DNA of 64,000 nt from Pricia mediterranea (GCF_032248455.1 NZ_JAVTTP010000001.1:3346501-3410500); one strand, 5' to 3'; counted from the stretch's first letter, positions 17,182 to 27,990 are shown. Translations and numbers: made by a program. Notes: generated from the sequence alone by a model not told the origin.

Positions 17182-18528
17182 ATGCATAACAGAAGACAAT
17201 TTATCAAGAAAAGTGCGTTGGCAGTGACGGGATCGACCGCCGCTTTCCTATTTCCCATGGAACTTTTGGCCACCCTTCGCAGGCCGGTAGGGGCGAACGA
17301 TCGGATCAACGTAGGTCTGATCGGTTGTAATGGGATGGGATTCAGCAACCTCACTTCCATGCTGAAAATCAGCGAAACGAACGTCGTTGCCCTCTGTGAT
17401 GTCGATGAGAGCGTTTTAAAGGCCCGGACTGCGGACTTGGAAAAGGCGGGCATTAAAAAGCCGAAGTGGTACCGGGATTATCGGAAATTGTTGGAGAACA
17501 AGGATATTGACGTGGTGATAGTCGGCACGCCCGACCACTGGCACTGCCTCATGTTGACCGATGCCCTGCAGGCGGGGAAGGATGTGTATTGCGAAAAGCC
17601 GATCGCCAATTCGGTCCAGGAATCCAACGTTATGCTGAACTACGTCGGCGCCAGTGATCGGATGGTGCAGGTCGGCCAGTGGCAGCGTAGCCAGCCACAT
17701 TTCGTCGATGCCATCAAGGTGGTGCATTCCGGAAAACTGGGCAATATTCGGTTGGCGAAAGCCTGGGCCTACCAAGGTTGGATGAAGCCCGTACCCGTGC
17801 TCCCCGATTCGGAGGCCCCGGAGGGGGTGGACTATAAAATGTGGTTGGGCCCGGCACCGAACAGGCCTTTCAATCCCAACCGCTTCCATTTTAATTTCCG
17901 ATGGTTCTGGGATTATGCAGGTGGACTCATGACCGATTGGGGCGTACATATGATCGACTATGCGCTGTACGGCATGAAGGCGGGCACGCCCAAATCCGTC
18001 ATGGCCCTGGGGGGTAAATTCGCGTATCCCGACGATGCTTCCGAAACCCCCGACACGCTACAGACCGTCTATGAATACGACGGTTTTTCCATGCTTTGGG
18101 AACACGCTACCGGTATCGATGGCGGCAACTATGGCCGTAACCACGGGGTCGCCTTTATCGGGAACACCGGTACCTTGGTGCTTGATCGTAACGGATGGGA
18201 AATCATTCCCGAAACGGAGTTCCAAGGATGGGGAGAGCCCGGTATTCCAAAAATGGAGGCCGAATCGCACGGAACGGGAGGCGCGAACGGACTCGACCTG
18301 CATACCGTAAACTTCATAGAAGCCGTAAAAAGTAGGGATGCCTCTAGCTTGAACGCCCCGATCAAAGTGGGCTACGATGCCGCCGTGGTATCCCATATGG
18401 GCAATGCCGCCTTTAAGTCCGGGAACCGCATTTACTGGGACGAAGCCAATGGAGAGTTCAAGGAAAAGGAAGCCAACCGGTACCTGAAAGCCGATTATAA
18501 AAACGGCTGGAAATTGCCGATGGTGTAG
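17182..18528 (+). CDS. Tat-exported Gfo/Idh/MocA-family oxidoreductase
   Basis: NAD(P)-dependent oxidoreductase of 448 residues. The start at 17182 gives a twin-arginine signal (NRRQFIKKSALAVTGSTAAF); an in-frame extension back to 17068 would overlap the terminator, so I reject it. The Rossmann domain follows (INVGLIGCNGMG, then VVALCDVDES), and the family motif CEKPIANSV with its Lys appears near residue 150. The C-terminal substrate domain includes GGLMTDWGVHMIDYAL. Bacteroidota have many such periplasmic dehydrogenases, often acting on sugars or inositols. The substrate is unknown and no sugar operon is adjacent. Confidence 0.9.
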   Translation: MHNRRQFIKKSALAVTGSTAAFLFPMELLATLRRPVGANDRINVGLIGCNGMGFSNLTSMLKISETNVVALCDVDESVLKARTADLEKAGIKKPKWYRDYRKLLENKDIDVVIVGTPDHWHCLMLTDALQAGKDVYCEKPIANSVQESNVMLNYVGASDRMVQVGQWQRSQPHFVDAIKVVHSGKLGNIRLAKAWAYQGWMKPVPVLPDSEAPEGVDYKMWLGPAPNRPFNPNRFHFNFRWFWDYAGGLMTDWGVHMIDYALYGMKAGTPKSVMALGGKFAYPDDASETPDTLQTVYEYDGFSMLWEHATGIDGGNYGRNHGVAFIGNTGTLVLDRNGWEIIPETEFQGWGEPGIPKMEAESHGTGGANGLDLHTVNFIEAVKSRDASSLNAPIKVGYDAAVVSHMGNAAFKSGNRIYWDEANGEFKEKEANRYLKADYKNGWKLPMV

Positions 18529-18532
18529 TGGA

Positions 18533-18582
18533 AATCCGAAATCCGAAATCCAAATTCCAAATTTCAAAATCCAAATTTCAAG
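18533..18582 (+). repeat. heptameric tandem repeat (GAAATCC-like)
   Basis: GAAATCC is repeated about three times and then drifts to AAATTCC, AAATTTC, AAAATCC and AAATTTC. The period of 7 is kept throughout. It begins right after the Gfo/Idh stop codon. Confidence 0.65.
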
Positions 18583-18687
18583 CGCGGATTTCCCGTGCCA
18601 AACCCTGATTATTGCTCTTGAAATCTTCGAAGGGAAAACCTGTTTGGGAGTTGAAATTTAAAATTAAACGCACTGAAGCGAGTCCGC

Positions 18688-19053
18688 CTATTTCAATTCC
18701 TTCTCCTGATTTTCGATGGCTTCCCTCATGTAGATAAGCACTGTCTTTTCATCGATATCGGTAGCAGATTTAAATTTCCAGTGCCGCATGGCCTTGGTCT
18801 TGCCAGGCTGGGCGGTTTCCAGCAGCCCATCTGGATCTGATAGCGATACTCCGTTAAAAAAACCGATTGAAAAATGGTTCTTGAACCTTGAGATCCAAAA
18901 AACATTCTTGCCGCCAACTGTGTAGGTCGGGGTATGCCACTTAAATGTTTCTGTGGCTATCGTCTTGCCGGCCAAATTGCGCAGAAGGGCGATACCATCT
19001 TTGAAACGATGTTCCGCTGTATAATAGGCCTCGATTTTTTCGGATTCTTCCAT
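18688..19053 (-). CDS. DUF1801 / YdhG-like protein
   Basis: Small cytoplasmic protein of 121 residues. ETFKWHTPTYTVGGKNVFWISRFKNHFSIGFF is the family's central strand region, and the C-terminal MRHWKFKSATDID matches the frataxin-like fold of the DUF1801/YdhG group. Bacillus FrataxinY (YdhG) acts in iron delivery, but that role is not established for this clade. It lies tail-side of pepT in the same direction, with a 65 bp gap. Confidence 0.82.
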   Translation of the reverse strand: MEESEKIEAYYTAEHRFKDGIALLRNLAGKTIATETFKWHTPTYTVGGKNVFWISRFKNHFSIGFFNGVSLSDPDGLLETAQPGKTKAMRHWKFKSATDIDEKTVLIYMREAIENQEKELK

Positions 19054-19118
19054 CGGTATTCAGAGTTTAGGGTATTGAACCCAATTAAGATTTTTCGTTT
19101 ACCGTCGTATGAAATTGT

Positions 19119-20345
19119 TTATCTGTTTGCCGCTACCAGCTCACAAATTTTGACGATGACCTCCACTGCCTTCTGCATGCTTTCGACAGGCACATACTCG
19201 TATTTTCCGTGAAAATGGTGACCGCCGGCAAAGATATTGGGGCAGGGCAGTCCCATATAACTTAACTGCGAACCATCGGTGCCGCCGCGAATAGGTTTGA
19301 TAATCGGGGCTACGCCTACGGCCTCCATGGCCTTTTTGGCGATGCCGACGATATGCATGACGGGTTCGATTCTTTGCCGCATGTTATAATATTGGTCCTC
19401 CAGCTCCAAAACGATGCAATCCCCGTGTATTCGGTTAAGCTTCGAGGTAATGTCCCGGAGTAGCTGTTTGCGTTCTTCAAATTGGGCCGCATCGTGGTCG
19501 CGAATGATCATTTCGAATTCCGCGTGCTCGATTTCGCCCTTGAGATGGTCCACGTGAAAGAAGCCCTGCCGTCCCTCGGTGTGCTGTGGCGTTTCCTCGG
19601 GCGGCAAAATCTCCAGGAATTCCGTAGCGATACTGATGGCATTGACCATTTTATTCTTGGCGTAGCCAGGGTGCACACTTTTTCCCGTAATGCCGACCTT
19701 GGCCTTTGCGGCATTAAAATTTTCGTATTCCAGTTCCCCGATCTGGCTGCCGTCCATGGTGTAGGCCCATTCCGCCCCGAAGGTATCCACATCGAAATGG
19801 TGGGCGCCGCGTCCTATTTCCTCATCTGGGGTGAAGCCTATCCTGATCTTGCCGTGTTTGATTTCGGGGTTGTCGATCAGGTATTCCATGGCCGTCACGA
19901 TTTCGGTGATCCCCGCTTTATCATCGGCACCTAAAAGGGTGGTGCCATCCGTGGTGATCAGGGTCTGGCCTTTATACTGCAGTAAATCCTCAAAATAATC
20001 GGGAGAGAGCACAATGTCGTCCAGCGCATTGAGTACGATATCCTTACCGTCGTAGTTCTCGATGATCTGGGGATTGACGTCCGTTCCCGTAAAATCGGGT
20101 GAGGTATCAAAATGGGATATGAAACCGATAACCGGCACTTCTTCGTCAATATTGCTGGGCAAAGTGGCCATCACGTAGGCATTGTCGTCGATGGATACGT
20201 CTTCCAATCCGATTTCCTGAAGTTCTTCGACCAGTTCCTCCGCGAAAAGCCATTGTTTTTCGGTGCTGGGCGTGGTCTTGGAATTAGGATCACTTTGGGT
20301 GTCGATCTTAACGTACTTCAAAAATCGGTCGATGATATGTTGCAT
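19119..20345 (-). CDS. pepT: peptidase T (tripeptide aminopeptidase)
   Basis: M20B zinc aminopeptidase of 408 residues that removes the N-terminal residue from tripeptides in the cytoplasm. Metal and catalytic motifs are visible: SHFDTSPD (His and Asp), [11 protein letters not shown] (bridging Asp), TPDEEIGRG (Glu pair) and [11 protein letters not shown]. The dimerisation lid spans about 205-320. The length is that of E. coli PepT. It has no signal peptide. Confidence 0.95.
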   Translation of the reverse strand: MQHIIDRFLKYVKIDTQSDPNSKTTPSTEKQWLFAEELVEELQEIGLEDVSIDDNAYVMATLPSNIDEEVPVIGFISHFDTSPDFTGTDVNPQIIENYDGKDIVLNALDDIVLSPDYFEDLLQYKGQTLITTDGTTLLGADDKAGITEIVTAMEYLIDNPEIKHGKIRIGFTPDEEIGRGAHHFDVDTFGAEWAYTMDGSQIGELEYENFNAAKAKVGITGKSVHPGYAKNKMVNAISIATEFLEILPPEETPQHTEGRQGFFHVDHLKGEIEHAEFEMIIRDHDAAQFEERKQLLRDITSKLNRIHGDCIVLELEDQYYNMRQRIEPVMHIVGIAKKAMEAVGVAPIIKPIRGGTDGSQLSYMGLPCPNIFAGGHHFHGKYEYVPVESMQKAVEVIVKICELVAANR

Positions 20346-20510
20346 GGAAAAATGTTTCGGATAAGGGGCGTAAATGTACGAAATTGAAGCTGTTTACAGC
20401 AGTTGCGTTAGGAGGCGTGGGATTCTTTTTAGCCAATTTCCTACTCCGAGGGATAATATTTTCTTAAATTTCACTATCCTATTTAACATTAACTCAAATA
20501 AACACACATT

Positions 20511-23369
20511 ATGAAAGCGAAATATTTGATGGTATTGGCGCTATGGATCGGCGGAATCGGTCTGGCAAGCGCACAAGTTACGGGCACCGTCCTAGATGAT
20601 GAGGGTGTTCCCCTCCCCGGGGCCTCGGTGGTGGTCAAGGGAACAACTACGGGCTCCACGACCGATTTCGATGGAAATTTTTCGATCGAGGCAGAGGTCG
20701 GGGACACCCTGGTCGTCTCCTATATCGGCTTTGAGACCCGACAAGTTGCCGCCGAAGCAGGGGAAATGAGCATTCAGCTGACATCGGGCGTGGCCCTATC
20801 GGAGGTAGTTATCGTAGGGTCGCGTGCCCCTAACAGGACTGCCATTGAGAGCGCCGTACCGGTCGATGTCATCGATATGACGGAGCTCAACAACGTGGCA
20901 CCGCAGGTCAACCTGAACCAGATCTTGAACTATGTAGCTCCCTCGTTCACCTCGAATACCCAGACGATCGCTGACGGTACCGATCATATCGATCCCGCTT
21001 CCTTGCGCGGACTGGGTCCCGATCAGGTGTTGGTACTGGTCAACGGAAAAAGACGGCATACTTCTTCGTTAATCAATGTCAACGGTACCTTCGGCCGGGG
21101 GAGCGTAGGAACGGACCTTAACGCGATTCCCGCGGCCGCCATTCAACGGATCGAGGTATTGCGCGATGGGGCCGCCGCCCAATACGGCTCCGACGCCATT
21201 GCGGGGGTCATCAACATCGTACTTAACAAGTCCGTTAACCAACTCAATACCGCGGTGACCACAGGAGCGCATTTTAGCAAAAATGCCAATGACCAGACCG
21301 GGGGAGTGGACGGGGAATCGACCAATGTGGCCGCCAGTTTCGGGGTGCCCTTGGGCGATAACGGCGGCTATCTCAACCTTTCGGGAGATTTCGACGTAAG
21401 GGAGGATTATAGTAGGATGAAGGAATGGGAAGGGGAAATTTTCAATCAGTACAATGTTGTGGAACGGGTGGCTTCTAACGACGGATACGATATTTCCAAT
21501 TTGTTGGACGACGATGTAGCCGATGTCATCCAATATGCGAACGAGGCGGGGATTGCCCTGAACGGAGCCACTACCAAGGAAGCACTACAGCCTATTCTCT
21601 CCGAGAATGCTACCGAGGCCGAATTGGCGGCCCGGGGCCAAGATCGCAGTGATTACAATATGCGGGTCGGTCAATCCGCCCTGCGCGGGGGTCGTTTTTT
21701 TGCGAATTTTGCGCTTCCGTTAGACGACAACGGAACGGAAGTCTACTCCTTTGCGGGACTCAGTTCGCGAACCGGTAACTCCGCCGGTTTTTATCGGTTG
21801 CCGAATCAAAGCAGGACCTATACGCCCGCATACCCCGATGGATTTCTCCCGGAAATCAATTCCAATATCAAAGATCAGTCCCTTTCGGTCGGTATAAAAG
21901 GAACGGTGGGCAGTTGGGACGTTGACCTGAGCAACACCTACGGCCGTAACGCTTTTATGTACACCATCGGCAATACCTTTAATGCTTCATTGCAAAATGC
22001 ATCGCCTACGATTTTCGATGCAGGCGGATTTTCCTTTGCCCAGAACACCGCCAATCTTGATGTGACCCAATATTTCGATGAGGTCATGGCCGGTCTGAAC
22101 ATTGCCTTCGGAGCGGAGTACCGAACCGAGAAATATGAGATCGAGGCGGGCGAGCAAGCCTCGTATGCCCAATATACGGAAGCCGGGGAACGCATTACCT
22201 TGGCTTCGCAACAACCGGCGCAGGATTTCTTCGGGAATGCCCGTCCGGGGGGGTCACAGGTGTTTCCTGGTTTCGCACCCACCAACGAACTCTCAAGGGA
22301 GCGAAGCAGCGTGGCGGGATATGTGGATTTTGAAGCGGATTTTAGCGATGCCTTTTTGGCCAGTTTCGCCGCCCGTTTCGAGAACTACAGCGATTTTGGT
22401 TCGACCGTCAACTTTAAGTTGGCGACTAGGTACAAGGTTTCCGAAAACCTGAATCTCAGGGGAGCCGCCAATACAGGGTTTAGGGCACCATCGTTGCACC
22501 AGATCAATTTTAATTCCACTTCTACGATTTTCGATAACGAGGGAAATCCCCAGGAAGTCGGTACGTTTGCCAACGACAGTAGGGCCGCCAATCTTTTGGG
22601 TATTCCCGATCTAAAGGAAGAAACCTCAAAGAGTGTCAGTTTGGGCCTTACCGCTAAGATTCCCGATGCCAACCTCAGCCTGACCATCGACGGGTACTAT
22701 GTCGAAATCGAGGATAGGGTTGTCTATACGGGCCAGTTCGAGGGACCTGGCACGGGTACCGAACTCGATAACCTATTGCGCCAGGCCAATGCCACGGCGG
22801 CTTCCTTTTTCGCCAATGCCATTGATACGGAATCAAGGGGATTGGATGTTGTGATTACCCACAATGCCAACCTCAGCGATAATTGGAGATTGAAATCCGA
22901 CTTGGCCGGTACGTTTTCCAGAACCAACCAGATCGGGGATATCAACGCCTCCGAGGTACTGACCAATGCCGGGTTGGTAGATACCTACTTCCCAGAGGAC
23001 AGTAGGGTATATCTAGAAGAGGCCGTTCCCCGAACGAAAATCAATCTTTCGAACAGTTTGACCTCCGATAGAATCGTTGTCTTTCTAAGGAATGTCTATT
23101 TCGGAAAAGTGACCGAAGCGACCACCACCTTAGAGAACCAACAGGTGTTCGACCCACGGGTCGTGACCGATCTGTCCGTCGGCTATAAATTTAACGATGC
23201 GCTGACCCTGACCCTAGGTGCGAACAATTTGTTCGATATCTATCCCGAAAGGGCCTTGGAGGAATACGGTAACCGAAGTGGCGGCCGTTTTGATTGGTCG
23301 CGCCGTGCACAGCAGTTTGGTGTCGGTGGCCGGTACCTGTTCGCCCGATTGAACCTTGTATTGAAGTAA
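20511..23369 (+). CDS. TonB-dependent outer-membrane receptor
   Basis: Outer-membrane transporter of 952 residues. Signal peptide 1-21; carboxypeptidase-regulatory-like domain about 22-98 ([20 protein letters not shown] ... [12 protein letters not shown]); plug domain about 110-235 ([38 protein letters not shown]); then a 22-strand barrel ending in the aromatic-terminal strand. No SusD partner is present, so it is not a classical polysaccharide-utilisation pair. Its plug with VNGKRRH is typical of a large Bacteroidota clade of unknown substrate. It ends at a good terminator. A small secreted helical protein gene follows. Confidence 0.93.
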   Translation: MKAKYLMVLALWIGGIGLASAQVTGTVLDDEGVPLPGASVVVKGTTTGSTTDFDGNFSIEAEVGDTLVVSYIGFETRQVAAEAGEMSIQLTSGVALSEVVIVGSRAPNRTAIESAVPVDVIDMTELNNVAPQVNLNQILNYVAPSFTSNTQTIADGTDHIDPASLRGLGPDQVLVLVNGKRRHTSSLINVNGTFGRGSVGTDLNAIPAAAIQRIEVLRDGAAAQYGSDAIAGVINIVLNKSVNQLNTAVTTGAHFSKNANDQTGGVDGESTNVAASFGVPLGDNGGYLNLSGDFDVREDYSRMKEWEGEIFNQYNVVERVASNDGYDISNLLDDDVADVIQYANEAGIALNGATTKEALQPILSENATEAELAARGQDRSDYNMRVGQSALRGGRFFANFALPLDDNGTEVYSFAGLSSRTGNSAGFYRLPNQSRTYTPAYPDGFLPEINSNIKDQSLSVGIKGTVGSWDVDLSNTYGRNAFMYTIGNTFNASLQNASPTIFDAGGFSFAQNTANLDVTQYFDEVMAGLNIAFGAEYRTEKYEIEAGEQASYAQYTEAGERITLASQQPAQDFFGNARPGGSQVFPGFAPTNELSRERSSVAGYVDFEADFSDAFLASFAARFENYSDFGSTVNFKLATRYKVSENLNLRGAANTGFRAPSLHQINFNSTSTIFDNEGNPQEVGTFANDSRAANLLGIPDLKEETSKSVSLGLTAKIPDANLSLTIDGYYVEIEDRVVYTGQFEGPGTGTELDNLLRQANATAASFFANAIDTESRGLDVVITHNANLSDNWRLKSDLAGTFSRTNQIGDINASEVLTNAGLVDTYFPEDSRVYLEEAVPRTKINLSNSLTSDRIVVFLRNVYFGKVTEATTTLENQQVFDPRVVTDLSVGYKFNDALTLTLGANNLFDIYPERALEEYGNRSGGRFDWSRRAQQFGVGGRYLFARLNLVLK

Positions 23370-23391
23370 TTGTAGCATTTATAGAAACGAG

Positions 23392-23417
23392 GACCGTCCG
23401 AGAGGGCGGTCTTTTTT
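23392..23417 (+). terminator. terminator of the TonB receptor gene
   Basis: GACCGTCC (23392-23399) pairs with GGGCGGTC (23404-23411) with one G-U, a GAGA loop and then TTTTTT. Confidence 0.85.
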
Positions 23418-23542
23418 GTTCGGGTCCAACCCAGTTTTTACAATCGAAGGTCGAGGCGGACAAAGAATTGGTGCCGATATAATTTTTGTTACGATTTTCT
23501 GTTTATATAGGGTAATACGCCCAACCCCGAAAACTACTATCT

Positions 23543-23986
23543 ATGACCCTAAGAATATTTCTGACAACGGCCTTTGCCCTGATTTCATTCTCGGTAGCCG
23601 CCCAAACCTGTCGCTTGGATATAGGAGGAAAGGATGTTAAGTCCATCATCGAGGTGTTCCAGCTGAGGGAAACGCAGGTTGTGCTGTTGGATTCCCTAAG
23701 GACAGAGCTTTCGGAGGAGACCGGTCGACTTGAGGTACAAATCGAGGAATTGCTGGCCAAACATCCACAAAGTACGGAAGAGGAACTGGTACAATTGGCC
23801 GATAAATATAAGGTATTGCAGCAAAGATTGCTTGCGGCCTCCTATGAAAGCGACAAAACATTATTGTCCGCGTTCAATGCCAAGCAATACCAACGCTACC
23901 TCGAACTGTGCCGGGCCGCGCTTCGAATGCCCATTGAAGTGACGCCAATGGTTTATGGGGATTCGTCAGACCCGGAACAGCACTAG
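23543..23986 (+). CDS. small secreted helical protein
   Basis: The protein is 147 residues with a signal peptide (1-19, cleavage after VAA). The mature part is Glu/Leu/Gln-rich helix (about 38-120). The layout of long periplasmic helices, a late QYQRYLEL segment and one C-terminal Cys recalls Spy/CpxP-like periplasmic proteins, but the LTxxQ motif is absent, so I make no family assignment. It is separated from the TonB receptor by a terminator, so it is probably its own unit. Confidence 0.7.
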   Translation: MTLRIFLTTAFALISFSVAAQTCRLDIGGKDVKSIIEVFQLRETQVVLLDSLRTELSEETGRLEVQIEELLAKHPQSTEEELVQLADKYKVLQQRLLAASYESDKTLLSAFNAKQYQRYLELCRAALRMPIEVTPMVYGDSSDPEQH

Positions 23987-24197
23987 CGGACGGAATTTCT
24001 TTCGTCTTGCCGCAGAAGTAGCCTTCAAGATGTTCTTAGGAAAAGGCATCCTACTAAAATTAGTGTAGTGGAGAAAGTCCGTTCGGGAGATGTGGCGCGG
24101 TCGGCTTTATCAGGTCCATCCTGTTAATAAAATCCCCCGCCCCGGATGAAATGCTGGGAGGATAGTTTGTATTTTTAGCCAAACTTCACCAACCTCC

Positions 24198-25238
24198 ATG
24201 TATAAAATTCTTGTCCGCCCTTTTCTTTTTCTGTTGGATGCGGAACGGGCCCATCACCTGACCTTTTCGTTGGTCCGTTCCCTCTCCCATCTCGGTTTTG
24301 ATGGATTTTTTAGGAAGCTGTATTCGATTGAGGATAAACGCTTGGAACGCGAAGTCTTTGGTGTCCGATTTAAAAATCCGGTGGGACTTGCCGCGGGTTT
24401 CGATAAGGATGCCAAACTCTACAATGAACTTTCGGATTTCGGGTTCGGGTTTGTGGAAATCGGTACGCTGACCCCCAAACCCCAGGAAGGGAACCCCAAG
24501 AAGCGATTGTTCCGATTGAAACCCGATCAGGCCATCATCAATAGGATGGGATTCAACAATCAAGGCGTTTTCGATGCCGTCGAACGTTTGAAAAAAGACC
24601 ATCGCGTCTTGGTCGGAGGCAACATCGGGAAGAACAAGGTTACGCCCAATGCCGGGGCCGTCACGGATTATCTGATCTGCTTCGACGCCCTGTTTGATTA
24701 TGTGGATTATTTTGTCGTGAACGTGAGTTCGCCCAATACCCCTGGCCTGCGAGAGCTTCAGGATAAGGAGCCACTGACCGCCCTGTTGCGGCAGCTAAAA
24801 GAACGTAATGCGAGTTACGCCCATGAAAAGTCCGTCAAGGAAAAACCGATTCTTTTAAAAATCGCTCCAGATCTGACCGACGAACAGTTGCTTGATATTA
24901 TCGCCATTGTCGCCGATACCAAAATAGAAGGTGTTATCGCTACCAATACGACCCTATCCCGTGAAGGTCTAAAGTCAGATTTGATACAGACCGAAGAGGC
25001 GGGTGGCCTGAGCGGAAAGCCCTTGGCCCATAGAAGTACCGAAGTTATCCGGTTTTTAGCGGAAAAAAGCGGCAAAGCCTTTCCGATTATCGGGGTAGGG
25101 GGTATCCACTCCGCCGAAGATGCCCTGGAAAAACTGGATGCCGGCGCGGACCTGGTCCAATTGTACACCGGTTTTATCTATGAGGGACCAAGTTTGGTGA
25201 AAAAGATCAATAAGGCGATTTTGAAGAGGTCCAAGTAG
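24198..25238 (+). CDS. pyrD: dihydroorotate dehydrogenase (quinone), class 2
   Basis: Fourth step of pyrimidine synthesis: oxidises dihydroorotate to orotate and passes electrons to quinone at the inner membrane. The 346 residues include the N-terminal helical membrane-association segment typical of class 2 (about 1-40, [15 protein letters not shown]). The FMN barrel follows, with [29 protein letters not shown], and the catalytic serine in [16 protein letters not shown] and [11 protein letters not shown] form the FMN phosphate region. It is monocistronic. Confidence 0.96.
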   Translation: MYKILVRPFLFLLDAERAHHLTFSLVRSLSHLGFDGFFRKLYSIEDKRLEREVFGVRFKNPVGLAAGFDKDAKLYNELSDFGFGFVEIGTLTPKPQEGNPKKRLFRLKPDQAIINRMGFNNQGVFDAVERLKKDHRVLVGGNIGKNKVTPNAGAVTDYLICFDALFDYVDYFVVNVSSPNTPGLRELQDKEPLTALLRQLKERNASYAHEKSVKEKPILLKIAPDLTDEQLLDIIAIVADTKIEGVIATNTTLSREGLKSDLIQTEEAGGLSGKPLAHRSTEVIRFLAEKSGKAFPIIGVGGIHSAEDALEKLDAGADLVQLYTGFIYEGPSLVKKINKAILKRSK

Positions 25239-25306
25239 GATGCTCGAAAGATTATTGGTGTAAGGTTCAAACGCTACTTTGTAGCTGTTCAAGGTTTGTT
25301 GAGGGA

Positions 25307-25386
25307 GAACCAGGAGCCAAGAACTAAGAACCAGGAGCCAAGAAATAAGAACCAGGAGTCAAGAGCCAAGAACTAAGAATCAAGAG
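25307..25386 (+). repeat. tandem repeat array (period 21 = 3x7)
   Basis: Units close to AGAACCAGGAGCCAAGAACTA repeat about every 21 bp, built from drifting 7-bp words (AAGAACC, AGGAGCC). It occupies the first half of the 353 bp gap after pyrD. Confidence 0.65.
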
Positions 25387-25473
25387 TTAGGGGTACGAGA
25401 GTCTTGAGTCAAGGGCGGGAAACAATTCAAGGATCAATCGCTGCTTCGTACTGTTCAAGGTTGAAATCGCTTG

Positions 25474-25548
25474 CTTGCTTAAAGCTTAAAGCTTAAAGCT
25501 CAAAGCTCAAAGCCCAAATCTTGAACCTTGAGCGTTGAACCCGAAAAA
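25474..25548 (+). repeat. heptameric repeat array (GCTTAAA, then CTTGAAC)
   Basis: GCTTAAA is repeated with drift to GCTCAAA and GCCCAAA, all in a 7-bp period. It is followed by CTTGAAC, CTTGAGC and GTTGAAC in the same period. It fills the rest of the gap before the Dabb gene; I see no gene there. Confidence 0.65.
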
Positions 25549-25591
25549 GGCGGTCTTGAACCTTAAATCTCAAACCAGTCAGTCCGCTGGC

Positions 25592-26017
25592 TTAGTCTTT
25601 TCTGGACCAATAATCCAGAACGAGTACATCCTCCAAATGCGGTCCTAGAATCTCGCCGAAGGCTTTATGGTCTGGGTGCGGCAGGTAAACTCCGCGGTCT
25701 GCCTCACTATCAAAGGTCAGAAAAAAGACGTGGGTAAACCCTTTGTCGAGTCCCTCGGGACTGTTGTTGGTGCCCCATTCGTAGGAAGCGATCTGGGGAA
25801 TTTTTGAAGGCAGGGCACTAAAGGCTTCCTGAACCTTGCGGATATCATCCTGTGTAGCGGTTTCCTTAAATTTGAACATGACGACATGGCGTAAAACGCT
25901 GTCCTGTTGCACGGTCGGTTTGGTTCTATCCATGGTTGAATCCTTTGTCTTGAAAGAAAACAAAGTTAGGGAGAGCAAAGCAAGAAATAAAGCGGTGACT
26001 TGATAGAAAGGTTTCAT
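25592..26017 (-). CDS. exported Dabb (stress-responsive A/B barrel) protein
   Basis: The protein is 141 residues from the ATG at 26017, which begins a hydrophobic segment (FYQVTALFLALLSLTLFSF) acting as signal or anchor. An in-frame extension to 26092 is rejected because it lacks secretory character and runs through intergenic repeat-like sequence. The dimeric alpha/beta-barrel Dabb domain covers about 45-141. VLRHVVMFKFKE opens it, and FTHVFFLTFDSEADRGVYLPHPDH is the hallmark segment. The function is unknown. The gene is divergent from the LysE-type exporter. Confidence 0.82.
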   Translation of the reverse strand: MKPFYQVTALFLALLSLTLFSFKTKDSTMDRTKPTVQQDSVLRHVVMFKFKETATQDDIRKVQEAFSALPSKIPQIASYEWGTNNSPEGLDKGFTHVFFLTFDSEADRGVYLPHPDHKAFGEILGPHLEDVLVLDYWSRKD

Positions 26018-26106
26018 AATTTCAATTGTTTCCGCCAATATATAAAAAAGTACGGTTATTTTGCACTTGATACATGAACTTGACTCTTGCACTTGAAAAT
26101 TGAACC

Positions 26107-26727
26107 TTGGAAACCCTCTACGCCTTTAGCCTCGCAACGGCCGCCTTGGCCATTTCTCCCGGTCCCGACAATATTTATGTGCTGACGCAGAGCCTGGCCA
26201 ACGGCAAGAAATATGGACTGGCTACTACTGGGGGACTCATCTCGGGCTGTTTGGTTCATACGACCTTATTGGCTTTTGGGATATCGGTTATCATTCGGGA
26301 AAGTGGAAATCTTTTCTTGGGCATCAAGATCCTAGGGGGGGGCTATCTGCTTTATTTGGCTTTTCAGGTGTACCGGAGTCCCGCTGCCTTATCGCTCTCT
26401 GGAGGAGAAGTAGCCAAAAAAGGGTTGTGGCAACTTTTTAAAAGGGGGTTTATCATGAACGTGCTCAACCCCAAGGTTACCATTTTCTTTTTGGCGTTTT
26501 TCCCAGGCTTTTTGTTCAGTGATACCTTGGGCACGGTCATCCAATTCTATGTATTGGGATTGCTTTTTATGCTTGTATCGGGACTCATTTTTAGCGGGAT
26601 AGCCCTGCTCTCGGGAACTATTTCGGAGTTTATCGTCCACAACAAAAATGTCGGTCACGTGTTGAAATGGTTGCAGATTACCGTGTTCATCGGTATCGCC
26701 CTGTACCTCTTGCTATCGGATAAATAA
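26107..26727 (+). CDS. LysE-family exporter with a TTG start
   Basis: Inner-membrane exporter of 206 residues with about six transmembrane helices, of the LysE/RhtB type that pumps amino acids out. The family motif ISPGPDNIYVLTQSLANG lies at 16-33, and the conserved NPKVTIFFLAFFPGF is near 120. An in-frame stop (TGA at 26101) lies two codons upstream, and the first possible start is TTG 26107. That gives the normal family N-terminus, so a TTG start is very likely. The substrate is not deducible. Confidence 0.88.
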   Translation: METLYAFSLATAALAISPGPDNIYVLTQSLANGKKYGLATTGGLISGCLVHTTLLAFGISVIIRESGNLFLGIKILGGGYLLYLAFQVYRSPAALSLSGGEVAKKGLWQLFKRGFIMNVLNPKVTIFFLAFFPGFLFSDTLGTVIQFYVLGLLFMLVSGLIFSGIALLSGTISEFIVHNKNVGHVLKWLQITVFIGIALYLLLSDK

Positions 26728-26730
26728 TGG

Positions 26731-26738
26731 TACATTTG
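26731..26738 (+). promoter_or_regulatory. -7 element of the HMG-CoA-lyase-like gene
   Basis: TACATTTG lies 31 bp before the ATG at 26762. This favours that ATG over the TTG two codons upstream. Confidence 0.5.
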
Positions 26739-26761
26739 GAACTCCCATTTGCAAGTTGGCC

Positions 26762-27640
26762 ATGAACGAAACTCCATCCAGAAAAGTGAAACTCATCGAA
26801 TGTCCCCGTGACGCCATGCAAGGCATCAAGGAGTTTATTCCCACCGCGGAAAAAGTGAAGTACATTCAGGCCCTATCGAGTTGCGGATTCGATACCATCG
26901 ATTTCGGAAGTTTTGTTTCCCCTAAGGCCATTCCCCAAATGGTCGATACCGCCGAAGTGCTGGCGCAATTGGACCTCTCAAAATCAAAAAGCAAATTATT
27001 GGCCATTGTAGCCAATGTTCGAGGGGCAAGGGATGCATCCCAACATCCGGAAATCGATTATTTGGGCTATCCTTTTTCTATTTCGGAGAACTTTCAGATG
27101 CGGAATACCCACAAGACGATTGCGGAATCGGTTGATATCCTCCAAGAAATACTGGATATCGGTGCAGCCACAGACAAGGAAACGGTGACCTATATTTCCA
27201 TGGGGTTCGGCAATCCTTACGGTGATCCCTGGGATGTGGATATTGTAGGGGAGTGGACGGAAAAGTTGGCCGGGATGGGGGTGCGTATCCTCTCACTTTC
27301 CGATACAGTAGGAACATCGACCCCCGAGAATATCGATTACCTTTTTTCGCACTTGATTCCCAAATACCCCGATATCGAATTCGGGGCGCACCTGCATACC
27401 ACCCCAAGCCAATGGCACGAAAAAGTGGATGCCGCATACCGGGCAGGATGTCGGCGTTTTGATGGTGCGGTACAGGGTTTTGGGGGCTGTCCCATGGCCA
27501 AGGATGAACTCACGGGCAACATGCCCACCGAAAAACTACTGAGTTACCTGACCGCTGCAAAAGCGGATTCAGGGGTCAACTGGATGGTCTTCGAGGCGGC
27601 CTACAACAAGGCTACGGAGCTGTTTTCGCGATTTCATTAG
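26762..27640 (+). CDS. hydroxymethylglutaryl-CoA lyase-like enzyme
   Basis: TIM-barrel enzyme of the HMGL-like/DRE family, 292 residues. VKLIECPRDAMQG replaces the usual RDGLQ motif with RDAMQ, keeping the metal and catalytic Arg-Asp pair. FGSFVSPKAIPQM, SDTVGTSTPENI and HLHTTP (metal-binding His pair) match HMG-CoA lyase, and the C-terminal GCPMAKDELTGNMPTE is the active-site Cys loop. It should split HMG-CoA to acetyl-CoA and acetoacetate in leucine breakdown. No other leucine-catabolic gene is adjacent. Confidence 0.87.
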   Translation: MNETPSRKVKLIECPRDAMQGIKEFIPTAEKVKYIQALSSCGFDTIDFGSFVSPKAIPQMVDTAEVLAQLDLSKSKSKLLAIVANVRGARDASQHPEIDYLGYPFSISENFQMRNTHKTIAESVDILQEILDIGAATDKETVTYISMGFGNPYGDPWDVDIVGEWTEKLAGMGVRILSLSDTVGTSTPENIDYLFSHLIPKYPDIEFGAHLHTTPSQWHEKVDAAYRAGCRRFDGAVQGFGGCPMAKDELTGNMPTEKLLSYLTAAKADSGVNWMVFEAAYNKATELFSRFH

Positions 27641-27990
27641 CTCTTTCAATAACAATCCATTCCCAGCTGTTCGTTATGCTCGAATTCACTTAGGGTAGTG
27701 TTTAGACTATAAAATCAGGTTCACTGCCTTGATGAACGGAAGGGGTTGCGGGGCTATCCGGCCTTCGAGTATGCCCTGTTAAACTAAAAAAGAGCCCTGT
27801 CCGTCTTGGCAAGCTGGCTTTGGGGTCTGTAAAGACCCAGTTTGGAAAGGTTCGGTCAAGCGAAGAAAATTTTAAGTTTGAGGTCGTTTATGTTGGTCGG
27901 GGCCGGTAAAACCATTGAGGTACTATCGGCCCTTTTTTGTAATTTTCCTTGACCGACGGACAATGATATACTTATTTAAAATAATGAAAT
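27641..27990. other. 350 bp gap with an orphan terminator
   Basis: No convincing reading frame. Apart from the hairpin at 27900-27938, I see nothing recognisable; the sequence lacks the repeat words found in other gaps. Confidence 0.5.
27900..27938 (+). terminator. plus-strand intrinsic terminator
   Basis: GGGCCG (27900-27905) pairs with CGGCCC (27927-27932), followed by TTTTTT. It lies 260 bp after the HMGL gene, so it either ends a long 3' region or is left from a lost gene. Confidence 0.65.

Noticed and set aside
20511-23369. Polysaccharide-utilisation locus around the first TonB receptor
   Set aside because: No SusD, glycosidase or sensor gene next to it.
25307-25548. Repeats considered as a CRISPR array
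   Set aside because: Units are 7 or 21 bp, degenerate, and without unique spacers; no cas genes.
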